This document shows positions 26,795 to 36,290 of a stretch of DNA of 64,000 bases, one piece after another; position 1 is the first letter of the stretch, and every line of letters begins with the position of its first letter. A program made the position numbers and the translations under genes. Source of the DNA: an uncultured Brevibacillus sp. (GTDB lineage Bacteria; Bacillota; Bacilli; Brevibacillales; Brevibacillaceae); assembly GCF_947502445.1 (NCBI RefSeq), contig NZ_CANMZW010000005.1, forward strand, positions 1 through 64,000. Reading direction: 5' to 3'. The notes under the pieces are model-generated. The model was not told where the DNA came from, ran no database searches, and saw only the letters and a list, made by a program, of their open reading frames with translations.

Positions 26795-27454
26795 TTACAA
26801 CTCCTTCACGTGCACTTTGATCTCGGCGTTCAAACCGGCAGCCAAATGAAGACCTGCTGTGTCATCAATGGCGATTTTAATTGGGATACGCTGGGTTACT
26901 TTCGTAAAGTTTCCGCTTGTGTTGGTTGCTGGCATCAAGGAGAAGGTAGAGTTTGTTGCTTTGCCAATCTCCATCAGATGTCCGCTCAGTTTTTTGCCTG
27001 GGTATGCGTCCAGCGTGAAATCCACTTTTTGGCCTAGTTTCAAGCGCTCGATCTCTGTCTCTTCCAGATTGGCGGAGATGTACAGTTTACTTTCATCAAT
27101 GACGAGAGCAACCGATTGTCCCATCGAGACAACCTCCCCCTCTTTTGCCTGGGTCTTAATGACGGTACCTGTGATAGGAGAACGCAACAGACTGTTTTCC
27201 AACAGGTTGCCTGCAACATTTGTTGTGTCCTGCTGCCCAACAATTTGATCAGCTACTACGGCGTCGCCTTCTTTTACCGCGAGTCCGGTCAGTTTGCCTG
27301 TCATTTTGGGCATGACCCGATAAATGTCTCCAGCAATCCGGGCGTCCTGCGTGGTCACATAGTGTGCACCTTGATACCAGTAGTAGTAACCGATGCCTCC
27401 GCCCCCTACCACGAGCAGGAGCAAAATGACATACAATACCAGTTTTCGCTTCAT
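26795..27454 (-). CDS. EmrA-like membrane fusion protein
   Basis: 219 residues: one N-terminal helix (LVLYVILLLLVVGGGGIGYYY), the start HYVTTQDARIAGDIYRVMPK typical of EmrA, a lipoyl half, a shortened linker where the coiled coil would be, and a beta-barrel QKVDFTLDAYPGKKLSG. The long alpha hairpin of E. coli EmrA is missing, as expected in a Gram-positive without an outer membrane. Six bases separate it from the lipoprotein adaptor gene. Confidence 0.92.
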   Translation of the reverse strand: MKRKLVLYVILLLLVVGGGGIGYYYWYQGAHYVTTQDARIAGDIYRVMPKMTGKLTGLAVKEGDAVVADQIVGQQDTTNVAGNLLENSLLRSPITGTVIKTQAKEGEVVSMGQSVALVIDESKLYISANLEETEIERLKLGQKVDFTLDAYPGKKLSGHLMEIGKATNSTFSLMPATNTSGNFTKVTQRIPIKIAIDDTAGLHLAAGLNAEIKVHVKEL

Positions 27455-27463
27455 GGTTTCTCC

Positions 27464-27892
27464 TCAACTTTCTTTCTCTTCTAATTTCGCAATCAACGTT
27501 TCCAATGAGTGAATAATGCCATCCAGATCCTTCTCGGAAAATCCGTGGAAGCTGCGTTTATAAAACTCCCCTGAAAAAAGATCCACTTTTTCAAACAGTT
27601 CTACTATTTTTTCAGTCTTTCGAATCCAGACTACTCGACGATCCTTTTCGTCACGCACCCGCTCGACCAGTTGCTCTCTCTCCAGGCGATCAATAATACC
27701 AGAAACGGTACTGTACGAAAGATCGACGGCTTTGCTTATCTGCCCGATGGTACGGGGCTCGCATTGAATCTGCCGAATGACCACCAGCTGCGGGACCGTC
27801 AGGCCGTATTTGCCCAGTTCCTTAGTAGCCATTGTGCCAAACGTCTTATTCAAACGCTTCAGCAAGTCCCGGATATGCAATGGTTTGTTCAT
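27464..27892 (-). CDS. MarR family transcriptional regulator
   Basis: 142 residues with the winged-helix core RTIGQISKAVDLSYSTVSGI and the wing VRDEKDRRVVWI. First gene of the efflux operon, with GGAAAGGAG before the start. A 16-bp palindromic operator lies just upstream. It most likely represses its own operon and lets go on binding a drug-like ligand, as MarR and EmrR do; the ligand cannot be read from sequence. Confidence 0.94.
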   Translation of the reverse strand: MNKPLHIRDLLKRLNKTFGTMATKELGKYGLTVPQLVVIRQIQCEPRTIGQISKAVDLSYSTVSGIIDRLEREQLVERVRDEKDRRVVWIRKTEKIVELFEKVDLFSGEFYKRSFHGFSEKDLDGIIHSLETLIAKLEEKES

Positions 27893-27915
27893 GATACACT
27901 CCTTTCCTACCTAAT

Positions 27916-27931
27916 ATTTCGTACGCGAAAT
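27916..27931 (-). promoter_or_regulatory. Probable MarR operator
   Basis: ATTTCG-TACG-CGAAAT inverted repeat 24 bases before the marR start codon, where a repressor would block the promoter or early transcription. Confidence 0.6.
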
Positions 27932-28028
27932 TTTATCACACGAAACACTATACGACTTTTTTGGGTCTGTGGCAACTATTTCTTTACATTAAATTTTAAC
28001 TAGGTAACAAAATTCTTCGCAAAAAAAA

Positions 28029-28059
28029 CCAACAAGGCCCATACTCAAGGCATTGTTGG
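28029..28059 (-). terminator. Terminator of the VanW-family gene
   Basis: CCAACAA-GCC / GGC-TTGTTGG stem (one mismatch) followed on the minus strand by eight T. Confidence 0.9.
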
Positions 28060-28983
28060 CTCTGTCAGGATTGACGGGCTTGCCGGCCCCTCTTCCGGAG
28101 TACTTTGGTGGACACTCGGTACATGTCTTGGCTCATACTCAATCTCTGGAAAGGAATGAACCGAAACATACATGCTTCCATTAGAAGAACCTGCTCGGAT
28201 CATAATCGGATAGGCATACTTGTTCTGAAAAACAAAGTCAGGACCATACCAGCTCACGGTTGCGTCCCTTCCCGGGCGTACATATGCGACGTCTCTGCTA
28301 TGGGAATAACGCTGCACGATATGCAGTCCAGCCTTGTCCACCGCATTGAACAACGTCGAGGAAACCTGACATATGCCTCCCCCAATTCCTTCTGACAGCT
28401 CTCCTCTGACGATGATAGGAGCTTGCAGGTAGCCCTTTTCCTTCGTTCGCTTGCCGACTACCTTATTAAAAGAAAAAATCTCGCCAGGCAGCACAACGTA
28501 ATTGTTTATTGCTTTAGAAGCCAGCAAGATGTTATGAGAGCGGTTTTTGTTTCGCGAATTGTAATAGGTGGTATACTGCCCGATTGTTTTCTTTCGCACC
28601 TGACTAATGAGTGCTTGGTCTACCTTTGGATAAATCTCCTGGAACGGAATTTGTACCGTACTCGCCCCGTTACCGTAATAGTACTCATAAAATTGCTGGA
28701 GAAATTTCCCCTCATGGAGCTTGCGTCCCTTTTTTTCAGGCACGATCCCTCCGCTGGTATTTATCGTAGCATTAATTGGCTCCTGGTACGCCAGCTTCGC
28801 CAAGGCTTCCATCATCGTTTGCAATCGATTTACATCCACAAGAGAAACACCACCTGTGGGCAGTGTGTAGTCAGCCCGATCTGCTATGGCAACCGTCCTG
28901 TCTTCCATTTGCACCTGTAAGAAGCTCATGGGATCTAGGGGATTGGTAATTAGCAGCAGGGCCAGTGTAAAAGCAAAACCCAT
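28045..28983 (-). CDS. VanW family protein
   Basis: 312 residues from ATG at 28983; the in-frame GTG four codons up overlaps the AGGAGG site. A signal peptide-like N-terminus leads to a VanW domain: VVLPGEIFSFNKVVGKRT, GGGICQVSSTLFNAVDKAGL and HSRDVAYVRPGRDATVSWYG are hallmark stretches. The domain occurs beside vancomycin resistance genes and in spore formers; recent work ties such proteins to wall peptide handling, but the role here is unknown. Stands alone with its own terminator. Confidence 0.9.
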   Translation of the reverse strand: MGFAFTLALLLITNPLDPMSFLQVQMEDRTVAIADRADYTLPTGGVSLVDVNRLQTMMEALAKLAYQEPINATINTSGGIVPEKKGRKLHEGKFLQQFYEYYYGNGASTVQIPFQEIYPKVDQALISQVRKKTIGQYTTYYNSRNKNRSHNILLASKAINNYVVLPGEIFSFNKVVGKRTKEKGYLQAPIIVRGELSEGIGGGICQVSSTLFNAVDKAGLHIVQRYSHSRDVAYVRPGRDATVSWYGPDFVFQNKYAYPIMIRAGSSNGSMYVSVHSFPEIEYEPRHVPSVHQSTPEEGPASPSILTEPTMP

Positions 28984-29047
28984 CCGACTGCTCACCTCCT
29001 TCTTGTAGTATGAACAGTCGAACGGGTTTCATGCGATAGGCAAAGGA

Positions 29048-30136
29048 TTACGCCAAACGATCAAGTCTGCTCATGATTGCTTGTGCAACCGCTTTGAGCC
29101 GAGGCTGATCCGTTACCTCTACATAGACATTATTCAGTTGCTCCCGCAGCTCCTTTGCCGCAGCCAGTAAAGCCGTTGCCTGCTGCATTTTTTGCCGGTA
29201 CCTGGCCTTGATATCCGTTAATTCTGCTTCGTACGCCTCATCGGTGCCTTGCTCAATTGCGCGCTCATACATATCAATAACCTCGTCTGTCTCCTTGCTT
29301 GGGAAGTACTCATGAGGCGCTGTACTGTCGAAAATAGCAAGACCTTTCTCCGGAATGATGACCATATCCAGGCTGTGGGGATCAAGCCCGCAATGATATA
29401 CCTCAGCGTCAAAGCCACGCTTTTCTGCTTCCGTAACTAGCTTTTTCAGCATGGTTGATTTTCCTGAGCCAGGACGTCCTTTGATAAAATACCGCTTCTG
29501 CATTTGGTCGGTCAGCTTCATGATGTGATCCACCGGGCCATCAGGAGTAGCCGCTCCCAAATACATACGACGCACCTTGGGCTTTTTCTCCAAATTCTCC
29601 TCTCCGAAAAATAGCGTGAGGACTTCTTCGGTTACTTTATTCGCTTTTTCCCTGTCCAAGTGGGCGATATAGGGCGCCTCCCACTCATCATGAATACGCA
29701 ATGCTTCACCATACGCCGCGTAAGCTTCCTCGCTTTTGCGGAAAATCTCTTCGTACCAGGCTGCAATTTGCTCTTTGTACCGTGCCAAATGATCGACACC
29801 TACAGAGGTCTGTAAATTTACATTGATCTCGGTGACGCCAGGTGCGGATGGTCGCCAGATTCGCGGATAGCTGCCATCTACGATCGCTACCTTCCATTCG
29901 GGAAAAATGACGCCATCATACTGACTTTTCATAAAGGGCGAATGTATCCACTCTATCTCATTTGTTTTTCTACTCATTTCCTTACCGATCGTTTCAATCA
30001 AATCCGATGTAATTCCTTCGACGACTCCTGACAAAATATAGACACGATCCAGCCCTTCCAGTACGGAATCGTAAAACGTCTTGTATCCTCTCGCGGTGTT
30101 GCCTGCCGCAAATATATGGCGCTCTTTTTTAGCCAT
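29048..30136 (-). CDS. P-loop ATPase of the PRK06851 type
   Basis: 362 residues. The clear Walker A is IKGRPGSGKSTML near residue 225. The N-terminal half looks like a decayed copy of the same fold (VYILSGVVEGITSDLIETIG) without Lys, so the protein seems to be two P-loop halves with one functional site. The middle is charged and helical. It is common in Firmicutes spore formers as a conserved hypothetical. No partner is evident from the neighbourhood. Confidence 0.8.
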   Translation of the reverse strand: MAKKERHIFAAGNTARGYKTFYDSVLEGLDRVYILSGVVEGITSDLIETIGKEMSRKTNEIEWIHSPFMKSQYDGVIFPEWKVAIVDGSYPRIWRPSAPGVTEINVNLQTSVGVDHLARYKEQIAAWYEEIFRKSEEAYAAYGEALRIHDEWEAPYIAHLDREKANKVTEEVLTLFFGEENLEKKPKVRRMYLGAATPDGPVDHIMKLTDQMQKRYFIKGRPGSGKSTMLKKLVTEAEKRGFDAEVYHCGLDPHSLDMVIIPEKGLAIFDSTAPHEYFPSKETDEVIDMYERAIEQGTDEAYEAELTDIKARYRQKMQQATALLAAAKELREQLNNVYVEVTDQPRLKAVAQAIMSRLDRLA

Positions 30137-30232
30137 GTCAATCCCTCCAGTGCTTCGTCTGCCATATTGAACGATTTATTGTATGCAGGGAAGAGGAAAA
30201 TGGGCATTTGACACGACCTTGAAATATCCGAA

Positions 30233-31042
30233 TCAAATCGTAAAACCGACACAAGTGTAGCGATAAACTTGTTGAAGCCCTAAGCGGTTCGCTAATTTTC
30301 TCGAAGCTTCATTGTCCAATGAACAATCCCAATATACTGAGTAGCCATTGTAGCTAATTTCTTTCGCCACCAGTCTTGCTAATTGAAATCCCACTCCTTG
30401 TTTTTGATAATTCCCGAGCGTCTCAATGCCTATAGCGTGTGTATCCGTTGTAACAAAACTAGAATAGCAAACTCCAGTGATCTGCTCCCCTTCTAGTGCG
30501 ATATAGCCGTAACCTTTTTCCAAAAAATCTTCTCTGGTTTTCCAAAACGAATCGATGTGTTGTTCCACAAATTCCCTATTGGAAAAGGATTGGGTTCTCC
30601 ACTCTCGAGAGCGCAAGGAAAGAGTCTTAAATCGGTCATCAGCTTCATTCAAAGTGACGGCCTTAAGAGATCCGCTTGAAAATACAAGCTGCTCCCACTG
30701 CTGAAGTTCCCTTGAAGGAAATATCGCCTTCATGTTCCAATTCCTGTGATGGCCGGACACCTCAAAGTAGTTCATCTTAAATGCCTTCATCCTCGGAACA
30801 ATCTGTTCAGTAATATATCTGTCAAGCTCATCGATAAATATCGGGTTGTCAGGATCACCAATCAAATAGAAGCCCCCAATACCTTGACTCCAAATCAACG
30901 CCGTCCTTGGTATCTCTAAATCATCTGCGAAAATCCATCCAGGATGATTACCTTCTATGACAGACAATACTTCCGGATAGGGATGTCCATCTTGTATCAG
31001 GTTTTTGACTTTATAAAAATGCGCTTTGGGCAATTCGTACAT
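30233..31042 (-). CDS. GNAT acetyltransferase, ZmaR-like (PF12746 type)
   Basis: 269 residues from ATG at 31042, with GGAGAGGAG 12 bases upstream; the longer frame to 31159 is rejected because the phoU terminator lies inside it. The C-terminal GNAT domain shows ITGVCYSSFV, IGIETLGNYQKQGVGFQLA (acetyl-CoA loop Q-x-x-G-x-G/F type) and ASRKLANRLGL. The N-terminal half, MYELPKAHFYKVKNL and GWIFADDLEIPRTALIW, is characteristic of the family containing zwittermicin resistance protein ZmaR. Acetyl acceptor unknown. Confidence 0.85.
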   Translation of the reverse strand: MYELPKAHFYKVKNLIQDGHPYPEVLSVIEGNHPGWIFADDLEIPRTALIWSQGIGGFYLIGDPDNPIFIDELDRYITEQIVPRMKAFKMNYFEVSGHHRNWNMKAIFPSRELQQWEQLVFSSGSLKAVTLNEADDRFKTLSLRSREWRTQSFSNREFVEQHIDSFWKTREDFLEKGYGYIALEGEQITGVCYSSFVTTDTHAIGIETLGNYQKQGVGFQLARLVAKEISYNGYSVYWDCSLDNEASRKLANRLGLQQVYRYTCVGFTI

Positions 31043-31142
31043 CGCCAGTGGATGCTCCTCTCCCATAGGAATTTGCGGAATTTCATAATATTCCCATTTT
31101 AGCTGAAAACGGCGCCAGAAACACACCATTCGAACAAGCCAA

Positions 31143-31176
31143 AAAGTCGTTGCAAGCATGGGCTCACAACGACTTT
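31143..31176 (-). terminator. Terminator of the phoP-phoR-phoU region
   Basis: AAAGTCGTTG / CAACGACTTT stem with following T on the minus strand, behind the phoU stop. Confidence 0.85.
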
Positions 31177-31186
31177 ATTCATTTAC

Positions 31187-31843
31187 TTACTTATTCAAAT
31201 CTGTCATTTTGCCAGTCGACATGTAGATGATCCATTCGCAAATATTGGTGACATGGTCGGCAATGCGCTCCAGGTACTGCGCAACCAACAAGAGATGCGT
31301 ACCTTGGGAGATCGCCGTTCCGTTTTTAGTCATGACCTCGATCAGATCACGGAAGATCGTCGAGAACAGTTTGTCAACAATATCGTCGCGTGCAGCAATT
31401 TCTTCTGCCGCTTCTTTGTTGCGAGCGATATATGCATTCAAGCAATCTCTGACCATCGCTTTCACGTGATCAGCCATTAACGGAATGTCGATCAATGGCT
31501 TTACGTAAGGCTCAGCCATCAAACGGCGGGTCGTCTTGGCGATCGAAACAGCATGATCTCCCATTCGCTCCAAGTCCGTAACCAGCTTCAGCATCGTACC
31601 AAGCAGGCGCAAATCGCTTCCAACCGGCTGCTGAAGGGCTATCAAGCGAAAGCATTCGCTTTGAATTTCCTGTTCCAAATCGTTGATAACAGGATCACTT
31701 GTAATTACCTGTTCTGCCAGCATCATATCTCGTTCTACCAGGCTTTTAATGGACTTGTGAATGGCTTCTTCAACCAACGTCCCCATCGTCAAGAGCTTCC
31801 GGTGTAGAACATCCAGTTGCTCTTCAAAAGCATGCCGCGTCAT
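31187..31843 (-). CDS. phoU: Phosphate signalling protein PhoU
   Basis: 218 residues, two helical PhoU repeats, each with the metal-binding E/DxxxD pattern: LVTDLERMGDHAVSIAK and VAQYLERIADHVTNICEW. PhoU damps PhoR signalling and phosphate uptake through the Pst transporter. Here it sits downstream of phoP-phoR rather than beside pst genes. Confidence 0.96.
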   Translation of the reverse strand: MTRHAFEEQLDVLHRKLLTMGTLVEEAIHKSIKSLVERDMMLAEQVITSDPVINDLEQEIQSECFRLIALQQPVGSDLRLLGTMLKLVTDLERMGDHAVSIAKTTRRLMAEPYVKPLIDIPLMADHVKAMVRDCLNAYIARNKEAAEEIAARDDIVDKLFSTIFRDLIEVMTKNGTAISQGTHLLLVAQYLERIADHVTNICEWIIYMSTGKMTDLNK

Positions 31844-31936
31844 TTCCCTTGTCCCCCTTCAATTGTCTGTCACGACAAATAGTACAAGGGGATTATATTG
31901 TACAGGTAAAGGTACTATGATCTTTGTGTAAATATT

Positions 31937-33700
31937 TCAGGTATACGGGATGGTAACCGTAAATGTGGTTCCTTTTCCTTCGATACTGTCGACACGAATA
32001 TGCCCGTGTAGGTTATCGACAAGGTGCTTGACGATAGCCAGACCAAGTCCTGTACCGCCCGAATCTCTGCTCCGCGCTTTATCTACCCGGTAGAACCGCT
32101 CGAAAATACGCGTCAGGTCTTTTTCCGGTATGCCAATTCCCGTATCGATCACCTGAATTTTCACGATCTGGTCTTCTTTTTCTGTGCGGATCGTAATCGC
32201 TCCGCCTTCTGGTGTATAGGCAATCGCATTGGTCAACAGATTCAAAATAATTTGCTGCAAGCAATCACGATCGGTCATCAGAAAAATCTCGGGCTGTGGG
32301 AGGGGCAATGTAATCGTCAGTTCCTTGCGCTGCGCCTGATCGTTCATGATCGCGACCGCGGAGGAAATCATGTCCTGCAAATGAATTCTGCTTACCTGCA
32401 GAGGAATCCGCTTTTGCTCAATCTTGGACAAATCCAGAATGTCGCGGATCATCCGGTAAAGCCGCTCGCTCTCATCCGAGATGATCTGTAGGAAGTTGCG
32501 GCATGTCTCCTCATCCTGCATGGCCCCTTCGAGCAGTGTCTCAGTAAAGCCCTTGATCGAGGTAATTGGGGTACGCAGCTCATGTGAAACGTTGGCAACA
32601 AAATCACTGCGCATCTTTTCCAAACGCCGAATTTCGGTAATATCGTGCAGGACCACGACTACCCCTCTCGCCTCACCCTTGAAATTGATATACGGAGCGA
32701 AATTGACGTCCAGAACACGCTCCTGCGGGTAGTAGATGTGTACTTCTTGACGGAACTTTTCACTTTTATCCAGACAGCGGTCAATATACTGACTGAGACC
32801 AAAGCTTTTTCCTGCCTCGATGTGCAGCTTGCCTACAATTTCGTGTCCCGGTGTACCGAGGAGCTTCTCTACAGCCGGGTTGACGAGCATAATTCGGCGC
32901 TGCTCTGAGATGAAAATCACACCGCTGGTCATATTGGTCAAAACTCCAGATAGTCGCTGCTGGTTCTCTGAAATCTCGTACATCTGCTGCTCCAGGCTCG
33001 AAGCCATGAAGTTGATGGCGCCAGCCAGCTGCCCAATCTCATCCTTTGCTTTTATCCGCACCCGACTCTCATACTGTCTCTGTGTGATATTGCGGGCTAC
33101 GCGTGTAATTTCCTCAATTGGCCGAATGATGGAAAAAGAAATGCGGGATACGACAATCGAACCAACCACCAGCGTAACCAACAGCCCTGTCAGAAGGCTG
33201 TACCACATATTGTGAATCGTGTCTGTGATGTCTTTCATGGACATGGCCGATCGCACTGCACCGACGATTTTTGATCCCTGCTCAACCGGTACGGCGACAT
33301 ACATCATGTCATATCGGAGTGTCTCGCTATAGCGACGTGAGATGCCCGTTTGGCCCTTCAATGCTGCCATAAACTCCGGCCTGTTAAAATGATTCACCAT
33401 CTCGTCTGCATGAGAGCTATTATCGAAGAGTACCTGGCCTTTTTCATCGATGACCGTGAGCCGTACATCCTCGGTTGGCGCTACCTGCTTGACACGATCC
33501 GCCAAGGTAGCCTGATTGGAAAAGACACTTGGAAAACGGACGGCCTGCGCAACGAGCTTGGACTCACGGGATAACAGCTCATGCAGCGACTGGAGATAGG
33601 AATTTTCCAGTACCTTGGCAAAATACATGCCCATTAGCAAAAGGACCAACGATATTAATCCAAGTATGGTCAGCGTGAGTTTTATTCGAAAGCGAGTCAA
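31937..33700 (-). CDS. phoR: Phosphate sensor histidine kinase PhoR
   Basis: 587 residues. Membrane helix at the N-terminus, an outside sensor loop of about 140 residues, a second helix (LLTGLLVTLVVGSIVV), HAMP (ARNITQRQYESRVRIKAKDE), a PAS domain, then HisKA with the phosphorylated His in VANVSHELRTPITS and HATPase boxes LLTNAIAYTPEGG, DTGIGIPEKD and GGTGLGLAIVKHL. It phosphorylates PhoP under phosphate shortage. It starts 14 bases after phoP. Confidence 0.96.
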   Translation of the reverse strand: MTRFRIKLTLTILGLISLVLLLMGMYFAKVLENSYLQSLHELLSRESKLVAQAVRFPSVFSNQATLADRVKQVAPTEDVRLTVIDEKGQVLFDNSSHADEMVNHFNRPEFMAALKGQTGISRRYSETLRYDMMYVAVPVEQGSKIVGAVRSAMSMKDITDTIHNMWYSLLTGLLVTLVVGSIVVSRISFSIIRPIEEITRVARNITQRQYESRVRIKAKDEIGQLAGAINFMASSLEQQMYEISENQQRLSGVLTNMTSGVIFISEQRRIMLVNPAVEKLLGTPGHEIVGKLHIEAGKSFGLSQYIDRCLDKSEKFRQEVHIYYPQERVLDVNFAPYINFKGEARGVVVVLHDITEIRRLEKMRSDFVANVSHELRTPITSIKGFTETLLEGAMQDEETCRNFLQIISDESERLYRMIRDILDLSKIEQKRIPLQVSRIHLQDMISSAVAIMNDQAQRKELTITLPLPQPEIFLMTDRDCLQQIILNLLTNAIAYTPEGGAITIRTEKEDQIVKIQVIDTGIGIPEKDLTRIFERFYRVDKARSRDSGGTGLGLAIVKHLVDNLHGHIRVDSIEGKGTTFTVTIPYT

Positions 33701-33714
33701 GGTAGTGCCTCCAG

Positions 33715-34410
33715 TTATCCTTCCAGTTTGTATCCTAATCCGCGTACGGTTTTAATATAGCGAGGATTTTTCGTGTCGTCCTCAAGCTTTTCGCGCAGGT
33801 GACTGACATGAACGTCGACGATACGAGAATCACCAATAAAGTCGTAATTCCATACAGCATTGAGCAGCTGGTCGCGCGTCAATACCCGGCCGTGATGACT
33901 TGCCAAATAATGCAGGAGTTCAAATTCCTTCGGGGTCAGCTCGATCTTTGCATCCTTGCAGAACACTTCATATTTTTCCGGGTAGATGCGAATCTCGCCA
34001 AACTGCAAAACAACGTCCTCAGGAGCTGTAGCTGCCTCTGGCGTCGCTTGAAAACGGCGCAGGATGGCTTTGACGCGGGCAATAACTTCTCGCGGGCTAA
34101 AAGGCTTTGTCAAATAGTCATCAGCCCCGAGCTCGAGGCCCAGAATCTTGTCCAGCTCGTCGTCCTTCGCTGTCAGCATCAGGATCGGTGTGTTGATTCT
34201 CTCTTGTCGAAGCGTCTTGCAAACGTCCATCCCGTCCATTTTTGGAAGCATGAGGTCCAAAATAATGAAATCGGGCTGCTCACTTTTCACCATATCTAAT
34301 GCCTGTCTGCCATCAAAAGCGGTGACTACCTGAAAGCCTGACTTCTCCAGATTAAACTGCAACAGTTTTACAATGGAAACTTCGTCATCCACTACCAAAA
34401 CCTTAATCAT
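33715..34410 (-). CDS. phoP: Phosphate response regulator PhoP
   Basis: 231 residues, OmpR class. Receiver domain with acidic pocket VVDDE, phospho-acceptor Asp in IILDLMLPKMDG (about residue 52), Thr in MLTAKDD and Lys in YLTKPFSPRE; then a winged-helix DNA-binding domain ending IKTVRGLGYKLE. It directs the Pho regulon. In B. subtilis mdh lies directly upstream; here an 889-bp stretch with two large repeats intervenes. Confidence 0.96.
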   Translation of the reverse strand: MIKVLVVDDEVSIVKLLQFNLEKSGFQVVTAFDGRQALDMVKSEQPDFIILDLMLPKMDGMDVCKTLRQERINTPILMLTAKDDELDKILGLELGADDYLTKPFSPREVIARVKAILRRFQATPEAATAPEDVVLQFGEIRIYPEKYEVFCKDAKIELTPKEFELLHYLASHHGRVLTRDQLLNAVWNYDFIGDSRIVDVHVSHLREKLEDDTKNPRYIKTVRGLGYKLEG

Positions 34411-34652
34411 TCGTTTGTTTCCCCCTAAGAGCGCAATGCTGCAAATTGGTTTGACAGACCTATCGTCCTCTGTTTGTTTCTTCTCTCTACAATCTCAGTC
34501 TGCCAATGCTGAAACCGGAAGACAAGTAATTTTTTTGTAAAGGTGATTAGGGCTTGGCTGTAAAGGGGAGGATTGTGCTTCGATGTGAGGTAGTATTCCT
34601 CGGATTGGGCTGGGGAATTAAACAATGCGTTGTCGTTGCTTTTGGTGGAGGC

Positions 34653-34856
34653 GAGGAAAGAGGAGAAAACGCTCCAGCTTCTTGGAATACTAGCCGGGAG
34701 TGTCCGTGCCCGGCTCCGAGGAAAAAACGAAACCGCGTCCAAAGTGGTTGTTTCAAGGGGTCTCTCAGAAGTGGACGCTTAAAAGCGTGTTTCGTTTTTT
34801 CCTCTACGCCTCGGTAGGTATCCGAAAGAGCTCTCGCTTATTTCTCCTCTTTCCTC
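34653..34856 (+). repeat. Structured repeat element, copy A
   Basis: 204 bp imperfect inverted repeat. The ends GAGGAAAGAGGAGAAA (34653-34668) and 34841-34856 are perfect complements over 16 bp. An inner perfect arm GAGGAAAAAACGAAAC pairs 34718-34733 with 34789-34804, and GCGTCCA (34735-34741) pairs with TGGACGC (34772-34778). Similarity to copies B and C continues some 20 bp outside the left end. It could fold into one long branched hairpin as RNA or single-stranded DNA. Confidence 0.85.
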
Positions 34857-35022
34857 ATCAGCAGCTTTGTTCTTGGGACGGGGCTAGCTTGAAAAGATTC
34901 CATTTAAAGACGAACTACTCGATTCCCTAAGCCCCAAAAAGCTTTTCTGTCCTACAAGTCAAACCTTCACCTGTGTTCAACAAGCTTTGTCATTCAAGGC
35001 TCGCATGTCTCTACAGCTCGCA

Positions 35023-35227
35023 GAGGAAACAGGAGAAAAAAGCGAAGGTCTTTGGGACTCCTACAAAGCTGGAGGGGAAAAAGGGAAACACACCCTTAAG
35101 CGTCCACCCTGAACCCTCTTCCTGAGGCGGCCACTTTGGACGCGGTTTCCCTTTTTCCCCGTAAGCGGACAGTTCCCCCTTCCCCGCTAGAGGCCCAAGT
35201 ACCTGGAGCGTTTTCTCCTCTTTCCTC
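35023..35227 (-). repeat. Structured repeat element, copy B (inverted relative to A)
   Basis: 205 bp. End arms match at 15 of 16 positions. The inner arm is GGGGAAAAAGGGAAAC (35074-35089), paired perfectly with 35145-35160 although its sequence differs from copy A, so changes on both sides have kept pairing. GCGTCCA and TGGACGC are conserved (35100-35106, 35137-35143). It faces copy A. Confidence 0.85.
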
Positions 35228-35299
35228 CCCTCCACTGAAGCTACGAACAACACCAACAAAAAAGACGCCTTTCCAAAGAAAGACGCCTTTGCTTTTAAG

Positions 35300-36238
35300 C
35301 TATTTCAAAACAGCCATGACATTGCGAACAGAATCAGCAGACTTATCAAGAGCTGCTTTTTCGTCTGCTGTCAGCTCAAGCTCGATTACTCGCTCGATAC
35401 CATTTGCACCAAGCAGAGTGGGTACACCAAGGTAGATGTCGTTGTAGCCATACTCGCCCTGCAAGAGAGCGATGGAAGGCAGGATACGCTTCTTGTCCTT
35501 GATGATCGCTTCTGCCATTTGGACCAGCGAAGCCGCTGGCGCATAGTAAGCAGAACCGTTACCCAGCAGGTTGACGATTTCTCCGCCGCCCTTGCGCGTG
35601 CGCTCTACGATTTGCTCTAGGCGATCTTTCGGGATCAATGTTTCCAGTGGAATACCGCCAGCATACGAGTAGCGAACCAATGGAACCATGTCATCACCGT
35701 GACCACCGAGAACAAAGCCCGTTACGTCTTCTACAGACACGTTCAGCTCCATCGCAACGAAGGTACGGAAACGTGCTGTATCGAGTACGCCGGATTGGCC
35801 GATTACGCGCTCTTTCGGGAAGCCGGACGTTTTGAAAAAGGTGTAAGTCATCGCATCGACTGGATTAGACAGTACGAGTACGATGGAGTTTGGCGCATAA
35901 GTTTTCACTTGCTCAGCAACAGACTTCATGATGCTAGCGTTGGTATTCACCAAGTCATCGCGGGACATACCAGGCTTACGAGCGATACCTGCCGTGATGA
36001 TGACGAGATCAGCACCTTGGATATCTTCATAGCTAGCAGTACCCGTGATGTTGGAATCAAACCCCAATACCGGTGAGGATTCCATCATGTCCAATGCTTT
36101 CCCTTTAGTTGGATTCTCGAGTTGAGGAATGTCAACCAGCACGACGTCACCCAGTTCTTTTTGACCAAGAATGAATGCAGTCGTTGCTCCAGTAAAACCA
36201 CTACCAATAACAGCGATTTTTTTGCGTTGGAATGCCAT
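35300..36238 (-). CDS. mdh: Malate dehydrogenase
   Basis: 312 residues, the LDH-like bacterial type. NAD site [13 protein letters not shown] with the Asp in VVLVDIPQ, substrate arginines in [14 protein letters not shown], catalytic [16 protein letters not shown]. Oxidises malate to oxaloacetate. Last gene of citZ-icd-mdh, the B. subtilis tricarboxylic acid operon order. Confidence 0.97.
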   Translation of the reverse strand: MAFQRKKIAVIGSGFTGATTAFILGQKELGDVVLVDIPQLENPTKGKALDMMESSPVLGFDSNITGTASYEDIQGADLVIITAGIARKPGMSRDDLVNTNASIMKSVAEQVKTYAPNSIVLVLSNPVDAMTYTFFKTSGFPKERVIGQSGVLDTARFRTFVAMELNVSVEDVTGFVLGGHGDDMVPLVRYSYAGGIPLETLIPKDRLEQIVERTRKGGGEIVNLLGNGSAYYAPAASLVQMAEAIIKDKKRILPSIALLQGEYGYNDIYLGVPTLLGANGIERVIELELTADEKAALDKSADSVRNVMAVLK

Positions 36239-36290
36239 GATTATTCCCCTCCGAATGGTAAATTATGAAAACGGATGCTTGAAACTTTTC

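Larger units (their letters stand above)
34411..35299. other. Gene-free 889-bp stretch holding two large inverted-repeat elements
   Basis: Between phoP and mdh. It contains repeat copies A and B in opposite orientation with about 165 bp between them. No protein frame here is credible; those present follow the low-complexity repeat arms. Confidence 0.7.

Noticed and set aside
30233..31159. Longer start for the GNAT acetyltransferase
   Set aside because: The extension to 31159 contains the phoU terminator and has no ribosome binding site.
34425..35259. Several short frames in the phoP-mdh gap
   Set aside because: They follow the low-complexity arms of structured repeats A and B and translate to Phe/Ser/Pro-rich junk that recurs in repeat C.
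35261..35290. AAAGACGCCTTT twice in a row behind mdh
   Set aside because: A direct repeat at the place of a terminator, but the units do not form a convincing long stem followed by T, so I did not call a terminator.
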